In this document: positions 24,691 to 35,234 of the stretch, one piece after another
Numbering within the stretch: position 1 is the stretch's first letter
How the letters are laid out: the number at the start of each line of letters is the position of its first letter
NCBI GenBank assembly: GCA_004380135.1
Contig: QXCR01000030.1
Coordinates: 1-64,000, forward strand
Length of the DNA: 64,000 bases
DNA from: Stemphylium vesicarium
Taxonomy: Eukaryota; Ascomycota; Dothideomycetes; Pleosporales; Pleosporaceae
Direction: 5' to 3'
Position numbers and translations under genes: made by a program
The notes under the pieces: generated by a model
The model's database searches: none
The model's input: only the letters and a program-made list of their open reading frames with translations
Told to the model about the DNA's origin: nothing

Positions 24691-26682
24691 CTATGACTTC
24701 TCGAGATCAGCCAGAATCTTCTCTCCCTTGGCGCGAGCGGACTCCATGTCACCGACCATGTAGAAAGCACCTGTGTCTGTTAGCATTGCCTCATTTCATG
24801 GTTGCAGATAGTGGAACAACGTACCCTCGGGAAGGTCATCACCCTCACCAGACAGGATAGCCTTGAATGAGCGGATAGTGTCCTTGAGGTCGACAAGCTT
24901 GCCCTCAATACCAGTGAAGACCTGGGCGACAGCGAAAGGCTGGCTCAGGAAACGCTGGATCTTACGGGCACGCTCGACGGTAAGCTTGTCGGCTTCCGAC
25001 AACTCGTCCATACCGAGAATGGCAATGATATCCTGGAGCGACTTGTACTCCTGGAGAATCTGCTGGACACGGGTGGCGGTGTTGTAGTGCTCTTCACCGA
25101 TGACACGGGGGTCCAACATACGGGACTTGGAGTCAAGAGGGTCGACGGCGGGGTAGATACCCAACTCGGAGATACCACGGGACAAGACAGTGGTGGCGTC
25201 CAAATGGGCGAAAGTGGTGGCGGGAGCGGGGTCAGTCAAATCGTCAGCGGGCACGTAAACGGCCTGGACGGAGGTAATGGATCCCTTGGTGGTGGTGGTA
25301 ATACGTTCCTGCATGACACCCATGTCGATGGCGAGGGTGGGCTGGTAACCGACAGCGGAAGGAATACGACCAAGCAGAGCAGACACCTCGGAACCGGCCC
25401 TACTGACAGTTAGCCAAAGTTGTTGTGCGTCGCCAGAGTGATACCCACTGTGTAAAGCGGAAGATGTTGTCGATAAACAGCAGGACATCCTGACCCTCCT
25501 CGTCACGGAAGTACTGTCTGTGTTAGTCTCAACGCATGCTGATGTAGGCATTTATGACTTACTTCAGCGACAGTGAGGCCGGTAAGGGCGACACGGGCAC
25601 GGGCACCCGGGGGCTCGTTCATCTGACCGAAGACCAGGGCGACCTTGGAGTCACCGTCAAGTTGAATGACGGAAGTCTCCTGCATCTCGTGGTACAGATC
25701 GTTACCCTCACGGGTACGCTCACCGACACCGGTGAAGACGGAGAAACCACCGTGGGCCTTGGCGATGTTGTTCTGCCATCCCGTTAGCACATGTCCACTT
25801 CAAACATATTTTCCATGTCCTTACAATCAGCTCCTGAATGAAGACAGTCTTTCCGACACCGGCACCTCCGAAGAGACCAATCTTTCCACCACGAGCGTAG
25901 GGAGCCAAGAGGTCGACAACCTTGATACCAGTAACGAGGACCTCAGCGGAGGTAGATTGTTCGGTGAACTCTGGGGGGTCGGCGTGAATGGCGGCGTACT
26001 TGGTGGCCTTGATGGGACCACGCTCGTCAATGGGGTCACCAGTGACGTTCATGATACGACCGAGGGTACCGTGACCAACGGGAATCTTGATGGGAGCGCC
26101 GGTGTCGGTGGCCTTGGAACCACGAACGAGACCCTCGGTACCGTCCATGGCAATGCATCGGACGACGTTCTCACCCAAATGTTGCTGTGGTGGGTCAGTG
26201 ATGCTGTCCCGGGCGTTCAGTGCTTGGCGTCCTTACAGCGACTTCGAGAATCAACTTCTGGTCACCGTTCTGAGTGGTAACAGCGTTGAGAATGGCAGGG
26301 AGCTGCTCGGTGTCGAACTTGACCTGTAATTGGTTGTCAGCGAGCGTGCTCATGATGCCATCTCCAATGGCCAAGGCGAAGCTCCGCCATTGACAGGAGG
26401 AAAAGTTTTTCGTGGCAACAAGATTCCTAAAAGACTGACATCCACAATAGCGCCAATGACTTGGTGAATCTTTCCTTCCTTCTGAGCATCGGTGCTGGCG
26501 AAGCGAGTCGATAGAGCGGGTGTGAAGTTCTTCTTGATGGGCTGGAATGCGCTGCGGCGGATGGCGGGCCTGCGCATGGAGGCGCGGAGCGCCTGCTGGA
26601 TCCCACTATCGAAATCGGCGTCAGTCCATCTCAATTCATCGTCAATTGGATTCCCTGGGTCCTCGGCTTACCTCTTCAGCAT
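24691..26682 (-). CDS. ATP2: ATP synthase F1 subunit beta, mitochondrial
   Basis: Catalytic subunit of mitochondrial F1Fo ATP synthase in the matrix. Eight exons (26682-26672, 26605-26440, 26323-26237, 26184-25825, 25772-25563, 25513-25449, 25399-24825, 24770-24691) give 517 residues. The first coding exon has only 11 nt. The presequence is basic (RRPAIRRSAFQPIKKNF), and the mature part begins near STDAQKEGKIHQVIGAIVD. The P-loop GGAGVGKT, GERTREGNDLYHEM, ALVFGQMNEPPGARARVALT and the signature PAPATTFAHLDATTVLSR are all present. Every splice junction keeps conserved residues together, for example NIFRFTQAGSEV. The gene is intact and very well supported. Confidence 0.98.
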
Positions 26683-27116
26683 TGTGAGACTTGTGTTGGA
26701 CGGGTGTGGTGAGTGGAGAGAGGGTGGGTGTTTGAGGAAAGAGCTTCTCAAAGCTCAAAAGGAAGGCACCCGCTGACCGAAGAGATCCGTGCTTCGCCTA
26801 GCGCCCACCCGGCTAGTACCCGAAACCGCAAGACACCACCAAACCTCCAAACAACCCCTCAATCGTGCAAGATATATTCTCGATTGCTTCAAGAATGTTG
26901 TCGACAATTGATCGAGTTTCTCCTTTGGGCGCATACCATGTTCTGTGGCCCCAAAGGTACACGTCTCTAATTTAATCTTGGCATCACCCGATCGCCCCAA
27001 ATACACAACCCCTCAATTAATTTCTGAACATCGCGTCGAAAAGGCTCGCAACAGCACTATGGATATATCCGTAGCCAAAGATTTCGAGCTAGCGTTCCTT
27101 CGCATCGCCAGCTTCG

Positions 27117-27550
27117 TGTAGTCGTCAGGCTGTGCGGTCCAGACAATATACGATGATCGTCTCGTTGCAAGAGCCTGGCTCAAATTACAACCCATGTAGT
27201 TGCCAAGCTATGTCAACTAGACAATGTAAGATAGGTATCCGGTTGCGCGATTTCAGTCTGAAGTATATCCTTGTAGTTGCCAGGCTGTATAATGTAAGAT
27301 GGTGATTTGGTTGCAGCAGCCTAGCTCGAACCACACCCATGTAGTTGTCAGGCCATGCCGCTCAGACAATGTAAGATAACTATCTAGTTCCAACATTCCA
27401 GCTCGAAATACCACCATGTAGTTGCCAGGCTGTATCAATAAGGCAGTGTAAGATAGTCGTCTAGTCGCACCACCTGAGCTCCAACCATTCCTATGTAGTT
27501 GCCAGGCTGTGTCGACCAGACAACCTGTAGCAGTCATCCGTCTGATTGTA
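27117..27550. repeat. 77-bp minisatellite, about 5.7 degenerate units
   Basis: A block beginning TGTAGTTGCCAGGCTGT recurs at 27117, 27195, 27272, 27340, 27417 and 27494, spaced 78, 77, 68, 77 and 77 bases. Each unit also carries an ACAATGTAAGATA word and an AGCTCGAA/AGCTCCAA word at the same phase. The unit from 27272 has lost about 9 bases. As 77 is not a multiple of three, a repeated protein is not the cause. It lies 435-870 bases upstream of the ATP2 start codon. Confidence 0.88.
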
Positions 27551-28042
27551 GTGTTCAAATGGTTTGAGTATTTTCAACGATTTCTGGGCCGCCCTGTCTC
27601 ACAGAGAACATATTTCGTGGGGTCTGGACAACTACAAGGGCAGCCAGGGCAAGTTAACATGGAATATAAAGCACTATTATACGACGCTTTAGCGTCTAGG
27701 ATATAGTATCATAGAAGGCTCACGAGAACGAGAAAATGTACTCTAGTAATACATGTATACCACGACCGCTCTTAGCAAACGCTGTGCTGCCCAACACACC
27801 TACCGCGCACCTCTGCTCTACCCAACATCACAGTTAAGAGACATAGAAAGATCATCTAACTGCCTAGCGCTAATAGCTACAGTACACTCTTAAGAATTCT
27901 GTAGTTAAAGAATAGATCGCCTACTCACCTATGCAACTGCAGTAGGTACTGCACTAAAGCGCAAGCATGAATGCTTTTCACGTCCACACTCCAAGCTTAG
28001 GTCAATCATCGGGTACCGACACGTTGGGTAGCTCGTGGCCAT

Positions 28043-28097
28043 CTTCTCCTCCTCCTCCTCCTCCTCCCCATCTTCGTCATCATTATCATCATCATCT
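28043..28097. repeat. TCC and ATC simple-sequence repeats
   Basis: A run of about eight TCC/CTC units is followed by an imperfect run of ATC/ATT units. It lies in gene-free DNA about 500 bases beyond the branching-enzyme stop codon. Confidence 0.85.
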
Positions 28098-28560
28098 CAG
28101 TGACCCAGCGGGCTCTGGTAAGAACCTAAATATGGCCAGACTTTGCAACTAACCTCCTATCGATCCTAAAGTAAACGTGGTTGGCCGACTACGTAGCCGC
28201 GATGCGTCCTATCACGATGTCCCAAATACCCGCAGTATGCTCCACGCTCCGGTGTTATTTATTTCCGTACCGTATGCCGAGTCGCACCCGCTCTACTCAT
28301 TTCGCAAATTATGTGGTTATTCCAACGTCAGCAAAGGCAAGGGATCACTGGCTCTCAATACTACTATCCTAGTGAACATTGCAACTACCTCATTCAGGTC
28401 AGATATACTCCATCACAGCAAATTATACAAGTATCATGATCCGCAAAAGCGTTCTATTTGTTCACGGCATATCTATCCGCTATGACTAAAGATGCATTCG
28501 CTCTGTGATACATCTTAACAACCAATTTGACTCATGCCACCCATCTCATCATCCGCTCCC

Positions 28561-30908
28561 TTACAAAGTGCTCTCAAGCGCAAGCACCTATTTGTTTGTT
28601 AGCATTTTCGTTCCCACAAAGATGAGGGGTCTTGACTTACGATTGCGGTTCTGCTGGGAATGTACACCTGCAGGAAGTTCTTCCTCTCGTTCCACGCAAA
28701 TGGGGTGGTGAAGAACCTCGTTGTCTCATCAACATTGCCATGGCCACCAAACGCCTTGCTATCGGTGCTCAACACGATCCTGTAAGTGCCCTCTTGCTCA
28801 ACGCCGACGCGGTAGTCGGTGAAGCTGCTCTGGGGATGGAAGTTGAAGATCCAGAGAAGCCCAGCGCGCTCAAACACAATGACCTTGTCGCCTTCGTGCT
28901 TCAAGCTAACGTAGGCTTGGGGCGAGTGGAGCCATCCGTACTTCTCCTCAGTCCACTGCATCTTGCTGTCGAACTCGTTGAGGAACCTGTAGCGGAGAAG
29001 CTCGTCATCTGGGAGGTTGAATTGACGGCGGGCGTAGTGGAAGCTGTTGCCGTTGCCTTCACGAGGGAAGTCTAGCCACTCTGGATGACCAAACTCGTTG
29101 CCCTCAAAGTTGAGGTAGCCTTCGCCGCCAAGACCGTGAGTGATCAATCGGATCATCTTGTGGAGCGATAGACCTCGGTCAATCACGGGGGTCAGCTCCG
29201 AAAGCACTGACATGTTAGTGTACATCTGGGCATCGCAGAGCCAGAAGAGTAGAGTCTTGTCTCCGACAAGTCTGCATGATGTTAGTAGATAGTCATGAGA
29301 TTCATAGTATCGACGTACGCTTGGTCGTGGCTCTCTGCATAGGCAATCGTCTTCTCGCCGTGGCGTCGATTTGTCAGGGTGAAGACGAGGGCGCCCATGT
29401 CCCAGTCAATGTCTTGCTTCTCCTTCAACCATTTGATGTAGAGGTCCGGTACGGCCATGGCTAATCTGTAGTCGAATCCTATCCCGCCTAGAGAAAGCGA
29501 CACGCAAAGACCGGGCATACCAGAGACATCCTCGGCTATGGTGATGGAGTCTGGGTAGAGTGTGTGGAGCAGCTCGTTGGCCAGCATCAGGTACACAACC
29601 GCCTCCTCGTCTACTGAAGGGCCAAAGTATTCGTGGTAACCGCCCGAGAAACCCCTACGATTGCGTCAGTATGAGAAAGCAAAGACAGACAAGTAGCACC
29701 TACGTTCCAATGCCGTGATGAGTGTACAACATGCTGGTAACTCCGTCGAATCGGAAACCGTCAAAGCGGTACTCTTCCATCCAGAAGCGCAAGTTGCTGA
29801 GAAGGAAGCGCAGGACCTCGTGGGAGCCGTAGTTGAACAGCCTGCTGTCCCACAGCTCATGTCGACCTTTTGCGCCCTCATGGAAGTAGAGGTGGTCGCT
29901 ACCGTCGAACATGTTTAGGCCGTCAAGCACGTTCTTAGATGCGTGACTGTGCACCATATCCAACAGAACTGTGATGCCCATGCCATGGGCAGTGTCAATG
30001 AGCTCCTTGAGGTCATCTGGGAAACCATATCGACTGCTTGCAGCGAAGAAGCTGTTGATCTGGTATCCGAAACTGGCGTAGTATGCATGCTCCATGACTG
30101 CCATCAATTGTATGGTGTTGTATCCAAGGTGCTTGATACGTGGGAGGATATCGCGCGTGAACTCCTTGTAGGTCGCAACCTTGGGCTCGGGAGACGAAAT
30201 GCCAACGTGGGCTTCGTAGATTCGAGCGCTCTGGGGCTTCGGCGGCCGCTGGTTCTTCCAGACGTACTTCTGGGGAGGGTTCCAGAAGCGCGCATCGTAT
30301 ACGGGGGAGACATTGAGGTCTTGGGTCACTCGGGTGATCCAGGCTGGGAGGCGCTCCTGACGAGCATGATCGTTGGGAGTGACGAAAGACACCTTGATTT
30401 TGGAGTCGTGGGGGATGGTGGGCTGACCGTTCTGGCCAGGCACCGTCACCTCGAAGACACCAAAGTCGTTCTTGGTCATGGGCGTCGCATCGCGGTTCCA
30501 GTCATTGAAGTCGCCAATGAGGTATGCACGCAGAGCAAAAGGTGCCCATTCGCGGTACACGACGTCGCCATTGGGCTGGACGTTGAAGCCAAACTTCTCG
30601 TAGCCCTGGAGGCGCTGTTAGCTACGCTACTACCGGGAGACGAACAGGGTACGTGCCCGAGAGAACTTCTCCATGCCGCCCTCTGTCTCTTCAATCGTCT
30701 TGATCCATTTCTGCGCCTTGGAGAAGCGGCTCTTCAGCGCGTCTTTGAAAGGATCTAGGTAGCCATCGAGCTGGCAGATACCTGCGGGCAATGGGGTCAG
30801 TCAATTGACAGCTGCAATGGCACCGGAGTCTGTACCAGTTCCGTCGTTGGGGACCTGCCCGGGAGTCTCGCTCTGGGTCGAGTTCGCAGAGGCCTCGTTG
30901 AGCTCCAT
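28561..30908 (-). CDS. GLC3: 1,4-alpha-glucan (glycogen) branching enzyme
   Basis: Introduces alpha-1,6 branches into glycogen (GH13 family). Six exons join in frame (30908-30824, 30781-30657, 30605-29704, 29654-29319, 29271-28641, 28587-28561) to 701 residues, the usual size. An N-terminal CBM48-like region (YREWAPFALRAYLIGDFNDW) precedes the GH13 barrel. Motifs include VLLDMVHSHASKN, FDGFRFDGVTSMLYTHHG (nucleophile Asp), SITIAEDVSGMPG (acid/base Glu) and AESHDQA. The last exon supplies VLALESTL. The intron 30606-30656 appears to start with GC rather than GT: only the split CGG|GCACGT keeps the conserved KFSRGYEKFGF junction in frame. It is divergent from the ClpX gene. Confidence 0.95.
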
Positions 30909-31553
30909 GGTGTGGGGATGGTGATGGCAAGGCGCACAAGCTGCAGATGTGAGGTTTGCTATCAAAGGCAAAGACGGCGGGAAGGTGCAGGTTTCACTGC
31001 TTTGGAGGAGTGATTGCAAAGTCACCTTTGCAGATGAATTGCAGGAGAGATCATCTCGTTTTTTGCGGGGTCATTAACCCGTTTACAGAGGGCAGCTCTC
31101 AACCAAAAGTTCGTTGCCAACCCAACAATCAACGTCATAGCTCGCTGACAGCTGGAAGAGGCATCGCGCCCCCGCCACCCGTCCCAACAGTGCGCATTGC
31201 ATAAAGCGGAAGGATTCACGCAGCGATTCATCGGATGCGCAGCCTCATTAAAAACTCACCACGAGGGCTAGCGGTGGAGGGTCTCGCAGTGGGTTCAGAG
31301 GCTGTGTTGGGGCAAGCCGCCAGCGCCAGCGCCAAAGCCAGAGCCAGAGCCAGCGACCAAGCCGGCAAGGAGTCCCTTATCGGCATCGGCTGCCGTGGGG
31401 AGCTTCCCCCGCATCTACAGCTGAACGTGGGGAGGAGCTCGCGGCTCAACCACGGTTACCACCAGAGCCGCCTCTGGAGCTATCGCATAGCGCTCGTGGT
31501 TCCTTTATATAACTCTCCCACGATGTGAAGTGCTCTGCCTGCCCATCTTCGTT
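30909..31553. promoter_or_regulatory. Divergent promoter between branching enzyme and ClpX
   Basis: A 645-base region from which the two genes are transcribed in opposite directions. It contains a short hexamer repeat of GCCAGC/GCCAGA words. A TATATAA element at 31505-31511 lies about 45 bases before the ClpX ATG; its use as a TATA box is unproven. Confidence 0.5.
31318..31355. repeat. GCCAGM hexamer repeat in the divergent promoter
   Basis: About six tandem copies of GCCAGC, GCCAAA or GCCAGA. The unit contains CCAG and its complement contains TGGC. It lies about 200 bases upstream of the ClpX start codon. Confidence 0.7.
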
Positions 31554-33512
31554 ATGATGATACTTCAAAGGGCCTTCCAGAGGTCGCTCCCCGCTGCCGT
31601 CTCGCCACAGGCCCGCGCGTCCTACCTCGCCCTTTACAGCATCTCGCGCTGCACCGGCCTGTCGCATTCGCATACCCGCAAATCGTCCAGGTTCAATCGC
31701 TCCGACTTCAGCGGCCAGGGCTTCTCGTCTTTTTACGAGCCTGATCAGCCCACGCGCGGCCCACTAGGCAGCACAAGCAATGTAGGCGCCGGCCACATCA
31801 CCCCCAAGGTCCTGCGCCAGCATTTGGATCAGTTCGTCGTCGATCAGGATCGCGCCAAGATAGTCCTGAGTGTCGCCGTCCACGAGCACCATCTGCGCAT
31901 CCAGGAGATCAAACGGCAGCTCCATGAGCAGGCTAGATTGGAGGCACAGGCCCAGAGGAGAGCATCCGTCTTCAGGCATCCAGTAGAAGGTAGTCCCAAA
32001 TCCCGTCCTGATCCACTGCCCGACCCATTCAAGAGCGATTTCTCCCGCCATCCCCTGATCTTGCGACTGAGTGAAAAAGCAGATGAGTTCCCGGGCCAGC
32101 AGCCAACCGTAGAACTGCATAGTCATAGTGATCCTCCCTCGTATAGCGAAGCACCTGCGTATAGGTCGGCGTCGGAGACCGCCACAGACCCCGAATCCCT
32201 CCTCGATACTAGCGAGCACCAGCTGCAGATAGAAAAGTCCAATGTGCTCATCCTCGGCCCAACCGGTGTAGGCAAAACCTTGATGTGCAAGACACTGGCA
32301 AAGACGCTGGGCCTGCCAATCTCCATGTCCGACTGTACTACCTTCACCCAGGCGGGATACATTGGTGATGACGTGGAATCATGTGTAGCGCGTCTGTTCT
32401 CTGTTGCCAACTATGACATTGATGCGACCGAACACGGCATCATTGTATTGGATGAAATCGACAAGATTGCTGGCACCAAGATCTCGTATGGCAAAGATGT
32501 CGGTGGAGAGGGTGTCCAGCAGGCCTTGCTCAAGATCATCGAAGGCACAACTGTACAGGTGCAAGCCAAACCTGAGAAGAGCGCTAATAGACCTGGTGGG
32601 CTCCATGGTACTGGTAGGATGGACACACCTCAGCCTCCTGGACCAGGAGCCAACAAGGGCGAGGTCTACAACATCCGGACTGACAATATTCTCTTCATCT
32701 GTACTGGTGCCTTCTCGAACCTCCACAAGATTATTCTAGACCGAAAGTCCAAAGGTAGCATGGGCTTCGGGGCGTCGATACGGGCAACCAACGCGCACGC
32801 GGCTGCTGATGGTGTCATGTTGACAGGCGCGGAAGCTGAATCTTTCAAGAAGGATTCACCCTTCTTCGTACCGCCAAAGACAGAAGTGCCAAATCCTTTT
32901 GGAGTCCGACAGGTGGAAAAGCCAGAGAAAGTCAACGTGCTCGACCATGTGCAGCCGGCAGACTTGCAGAAGTTTGGGATGATTCCTGAGCTCATCGGTA
33001 GAATACCCACCGTCTGTGCTGTGGCAGCCTTGGATGAAGAGGCTCTGGTCCGTGTGCTCACTGAGCCTAAAGACAGCCTCATCCGGCAGGAAGAACACAA
33101 GTCGTATCTCCGAAACATCGAATTGCGCTTCACCAATGGAGCCCTTCGTGAGATTGCACGCAAGGCAAGTAGAATGGGGACAGGTGCTCGCGGACTGCGC
33201 CACGTTGTTGATCAACTGCTTCTACAAGCCAAGTACGAGACACCAGGTAAGTATTCATATCTAATCGAAAACAGATCCAGACCCCTAACAGAAACAGGTT
33301 CAAGCGTCAAGCACATTCTCGTGACGCAAGACGTTGCTCTTCTCAAGCGTGCGCCCTTATATTTCCACCGCGGCCAATCCGCCGCCTTCGAAGCCGCCCA
33401 CGCCCAAGAAGAAGAGAAGTGGGAAGAGGAACTCCGTAGCCACGAAGACCCATCCATTGCACCCGTCAGCAACTTTCAGGAATACAGAAAAGCTGGTGCT
33501 GCAGGCTTTTAG
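31554..33512 (+). CDS. MCX1: Mitochondrial ClpX-type AAA+ unfoldase (Mcx1-like)
   Basis: ATP-dependent unfoldase of the mitochondrial matrix. Two exons (31554-33246, 33298-33512) give 635 residues. The first ATG is 31554; the open frame extends upstream without one. The N-terminus is basic and presequence-like (ILQRAFQRSLPAAVSPQARA), with no zinc-binding domain, as in fungal Mcx1. The Walker A motif GPTGVGKT is near residues 235-242, Walker B GIIVLDEID near 295-303, and sensor/arginine motifs follow (IPELIGRIPTV, MGTGARGLRHVVDQLL). An acidic insert region separates the N-terminal helix and the ATPase core. The 51-nt intron 33247-33297 (GTAAGT/AACAG) keeps the frame if retained, adding 17 residues. 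Confidence 0.94.
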   Translation: MMILQRAFQRSLPAAVSPQARASYLALYSISRCTGLSHSHTRKSSRFNRSDFSGQGFSSFYEPDQPTRGPLGSTSNVGAGHITPKVLRQHLDQFVVDQDRAKIVLSVAVHEHHLRIQEIKRQLHEQARLEAQAQRRASVFRHPVEGSPKSRPDPLPDPFKSDFSRHPLILRLSEKADEFPGQQPTVELHSHSDPPSYSEAPAYRSASETATDPESLLDTSEHQLQIEKSNVLILGPTGVGKTLMCKTLAKTLGLPISMSDCTTFTQAGYIGDDVESCVARLFSVANYDIDATEHGIIVLDEIDKIAGTKISYGKDVGGEGVQQALLKIIEGTTVQVQAKPEKSANRPGGLHGTGRMDTPQPPGPGANKGEVYNIRTDNILFICTGAFSNLHKIILDRKSKGSMGFGASIRATNAHAAADGVMLTGAEAESFKKDSPFFVPPKTEVPNPFGVRQVEKPEKVNVLDHVQPADLQKFGMIPELIGRIPTVCAVAALDEEALVRVLTEPKDSLIRQEEHKSYLRNIELRFTNGALREIARKASRMGTGARGLRHVVDQLLLQAKYETPGKYSYLIENRSRPLTETGSSVKHILVTQDVALLKRAPLYFHRGQSAAFEAAHAQEEEKWEEELRSHEDPSIAPVSNFQEYRKAGAAGF

Positions 33513-35234
33513 CCTATGTGGACACGGATCGCGGCCACCACCCCATCCTCGTATGTGGCTGCCCAAGTCCTGCAGAAGCCTGCAGAATACACATACCTGC
33601 GCCCATGAGGGTGTGCAGTGCATCGCGCATGTTCGGCCACGTACAACCCAGAATCCCCGGTATACGTCAAAGCGGCCTCGGGCCGTTGCAGCTATCCGAA
33701 GGGTGGGCTGGCGCTCGCTTCGGCGTCGGCGTCGGGTTCGGGCTCTAATGGTATAGAGAATTTTGGTTAGGAGCTACTCAGGCGTCATAGCAATGACTTG
33801 CCTGTTCTTAATGCTGTGTTGCTCCATTCTGTAATTTTTTGGGTGTTCATTCACGTAATTTGCAAAGATGTTTTGCGGTCTTGTATCAGTGGTCTTTTTG
33901 GGAGTACATAGGTTGGGGCGTTTGAAGTACTGTCCGGCTCGGTCGGCTATTTGGAAAAGCCAAAGGAAGCCCTGGATGAATACATGTTGGTCACACAGCA
34001 TATGCCTTGCAGGACAAATGAGCAATGATCTACTTTTTTTTTCTCGATGAGATTCTGCGCTGTATATTGTGACTGCGATCTTGCAGACGTGCATGAACGC
34101 CTCTCAAACGTTGTTCCGACTTCCATCCGTCCGGGTATTCAACGGAGCCGTCCGTCGGCCTGAGGAAAAGCCGTGTATTTGTCTGCGCACGTTGAACGCA
34201 ATACCGTCGTGCCTGGATTCGTACTCGGGTACCTGCGCTTCTGGATGTAGGGGCTTGGGCCTATGCTCTTATCAACACGCCCACCCACGCCGTCATTAAA
34301 TCTAGATTAAGCTCCGTAGCTTGGCTCTGATTCTCCAACCCTGCGGCTTCGGCTTCGTGAATGTATATGCTGCACTGTACAAGTCAGCACATACAGGTAT
34401 CCTGCTGGGGCTCCTTGCTTCTAGGTATACCTGACGACGCTCTTCAGTACCTATGCTGTATGATGACAGTAGCAATAGTAATGCCTGTGCATGAGCGCGA
34501 TGTTTTCCATGGCACCCCATCGTAGGCGCCATGGGCCAATACACATGCCGTCGCTGGCTATGTAAATGGAATGAGATGAATCAATATCCAGGATCTGTTT
34601 CTTGATTGTATTGAAATTTACCCAGGCTGCAAGTGAAGAGTCATCAAGGCCGGGCGGCTCACTTGGAAAGCAGCAAAACATACGACGTGTGCATCTGGGC
34701 GGCGTTCGAGTCCATCTGGTGCTGGATGAGTATTCAGACCAAAGCAATCACCCAAGTCTGCTGGCATGTGCCAATAAAGTCTATCAAGGGAAATGTGGAC
34801 ATATGTGGCACGAGTAGGGGAACTTGTCGCAACGTCAGCCGGGCAGCTACAGACATCATTCTAGCTCTCATAGATGCAAAATTGTTATGCAATCTGCTAT
34901 CCCTGTGAGGGGAGTAACAGTGGATAGAATTGATTCAGGATATAGTCTAGTAATTAAAGTTGTAGTAACCAAACAAAGTCTATGGCTCATGCGTGTCGGT
35001 AAATGCGAAACCTGAATGATCAAGCGCTTTTTTTCAGGACTCATTTGGCCAAAGCCTACTGCTCTGCAAGTTCAGTTATGGATGCAGCGTGCTGAATCCA
35101 TTCTGGCTGCGCGAAAAGCGATTTCCCCTTAGTCGTCACCATATGTTATTATAGAAGCCCCCAAAACGCCGTTCATATGCCCGCTATGCAAAGTTCCGTG
35201 TGTTCGTAATTCGTACTTTCGTGTGATCAAAGTT
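33513..35234. other. Intergenic between convergent ClpX and Spt23-like genes, 1.7 kb
   Basis: Both neighbours end here. No gene is supported; open frames up to about 105 codons on either strand have no recognisable features. The region should hold two 3' untranslated regions and their polyadenylation sites. Confidence 0.4.

Larger units (their letters stand above)
26683..28560. other. Intergenic: ATP2 promoter, minisatellite and simple repeats
   Basis: No gene is supported. From 26683 the region is the ATP2 upstream sequence. It contains a 77-bp minisatellite (27117-27550) and a TCC/ATC simple repeat (28043-28097). The remainder, especially 27700-27960, is rich in TA steps and stop codons in all frames and looks like decayed sequence. 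Confidence 0.45.

Noticed and set aside
27253..27558. A 101-codon frame across the minisatellite
   Set aside because: The 77-bp unit shifts frame at every copy, so the peptide has no consistent repeat and is a by-product of the array.
28599..28640. A branching-enzyme C-terminus ending with residues read through the GTAAGT at 28640
   Set aside because: The reading crosses a canonical donor. Splicing to the acceptor before 28587 with a GCTAAC branch gives a more plausible C-terminus.
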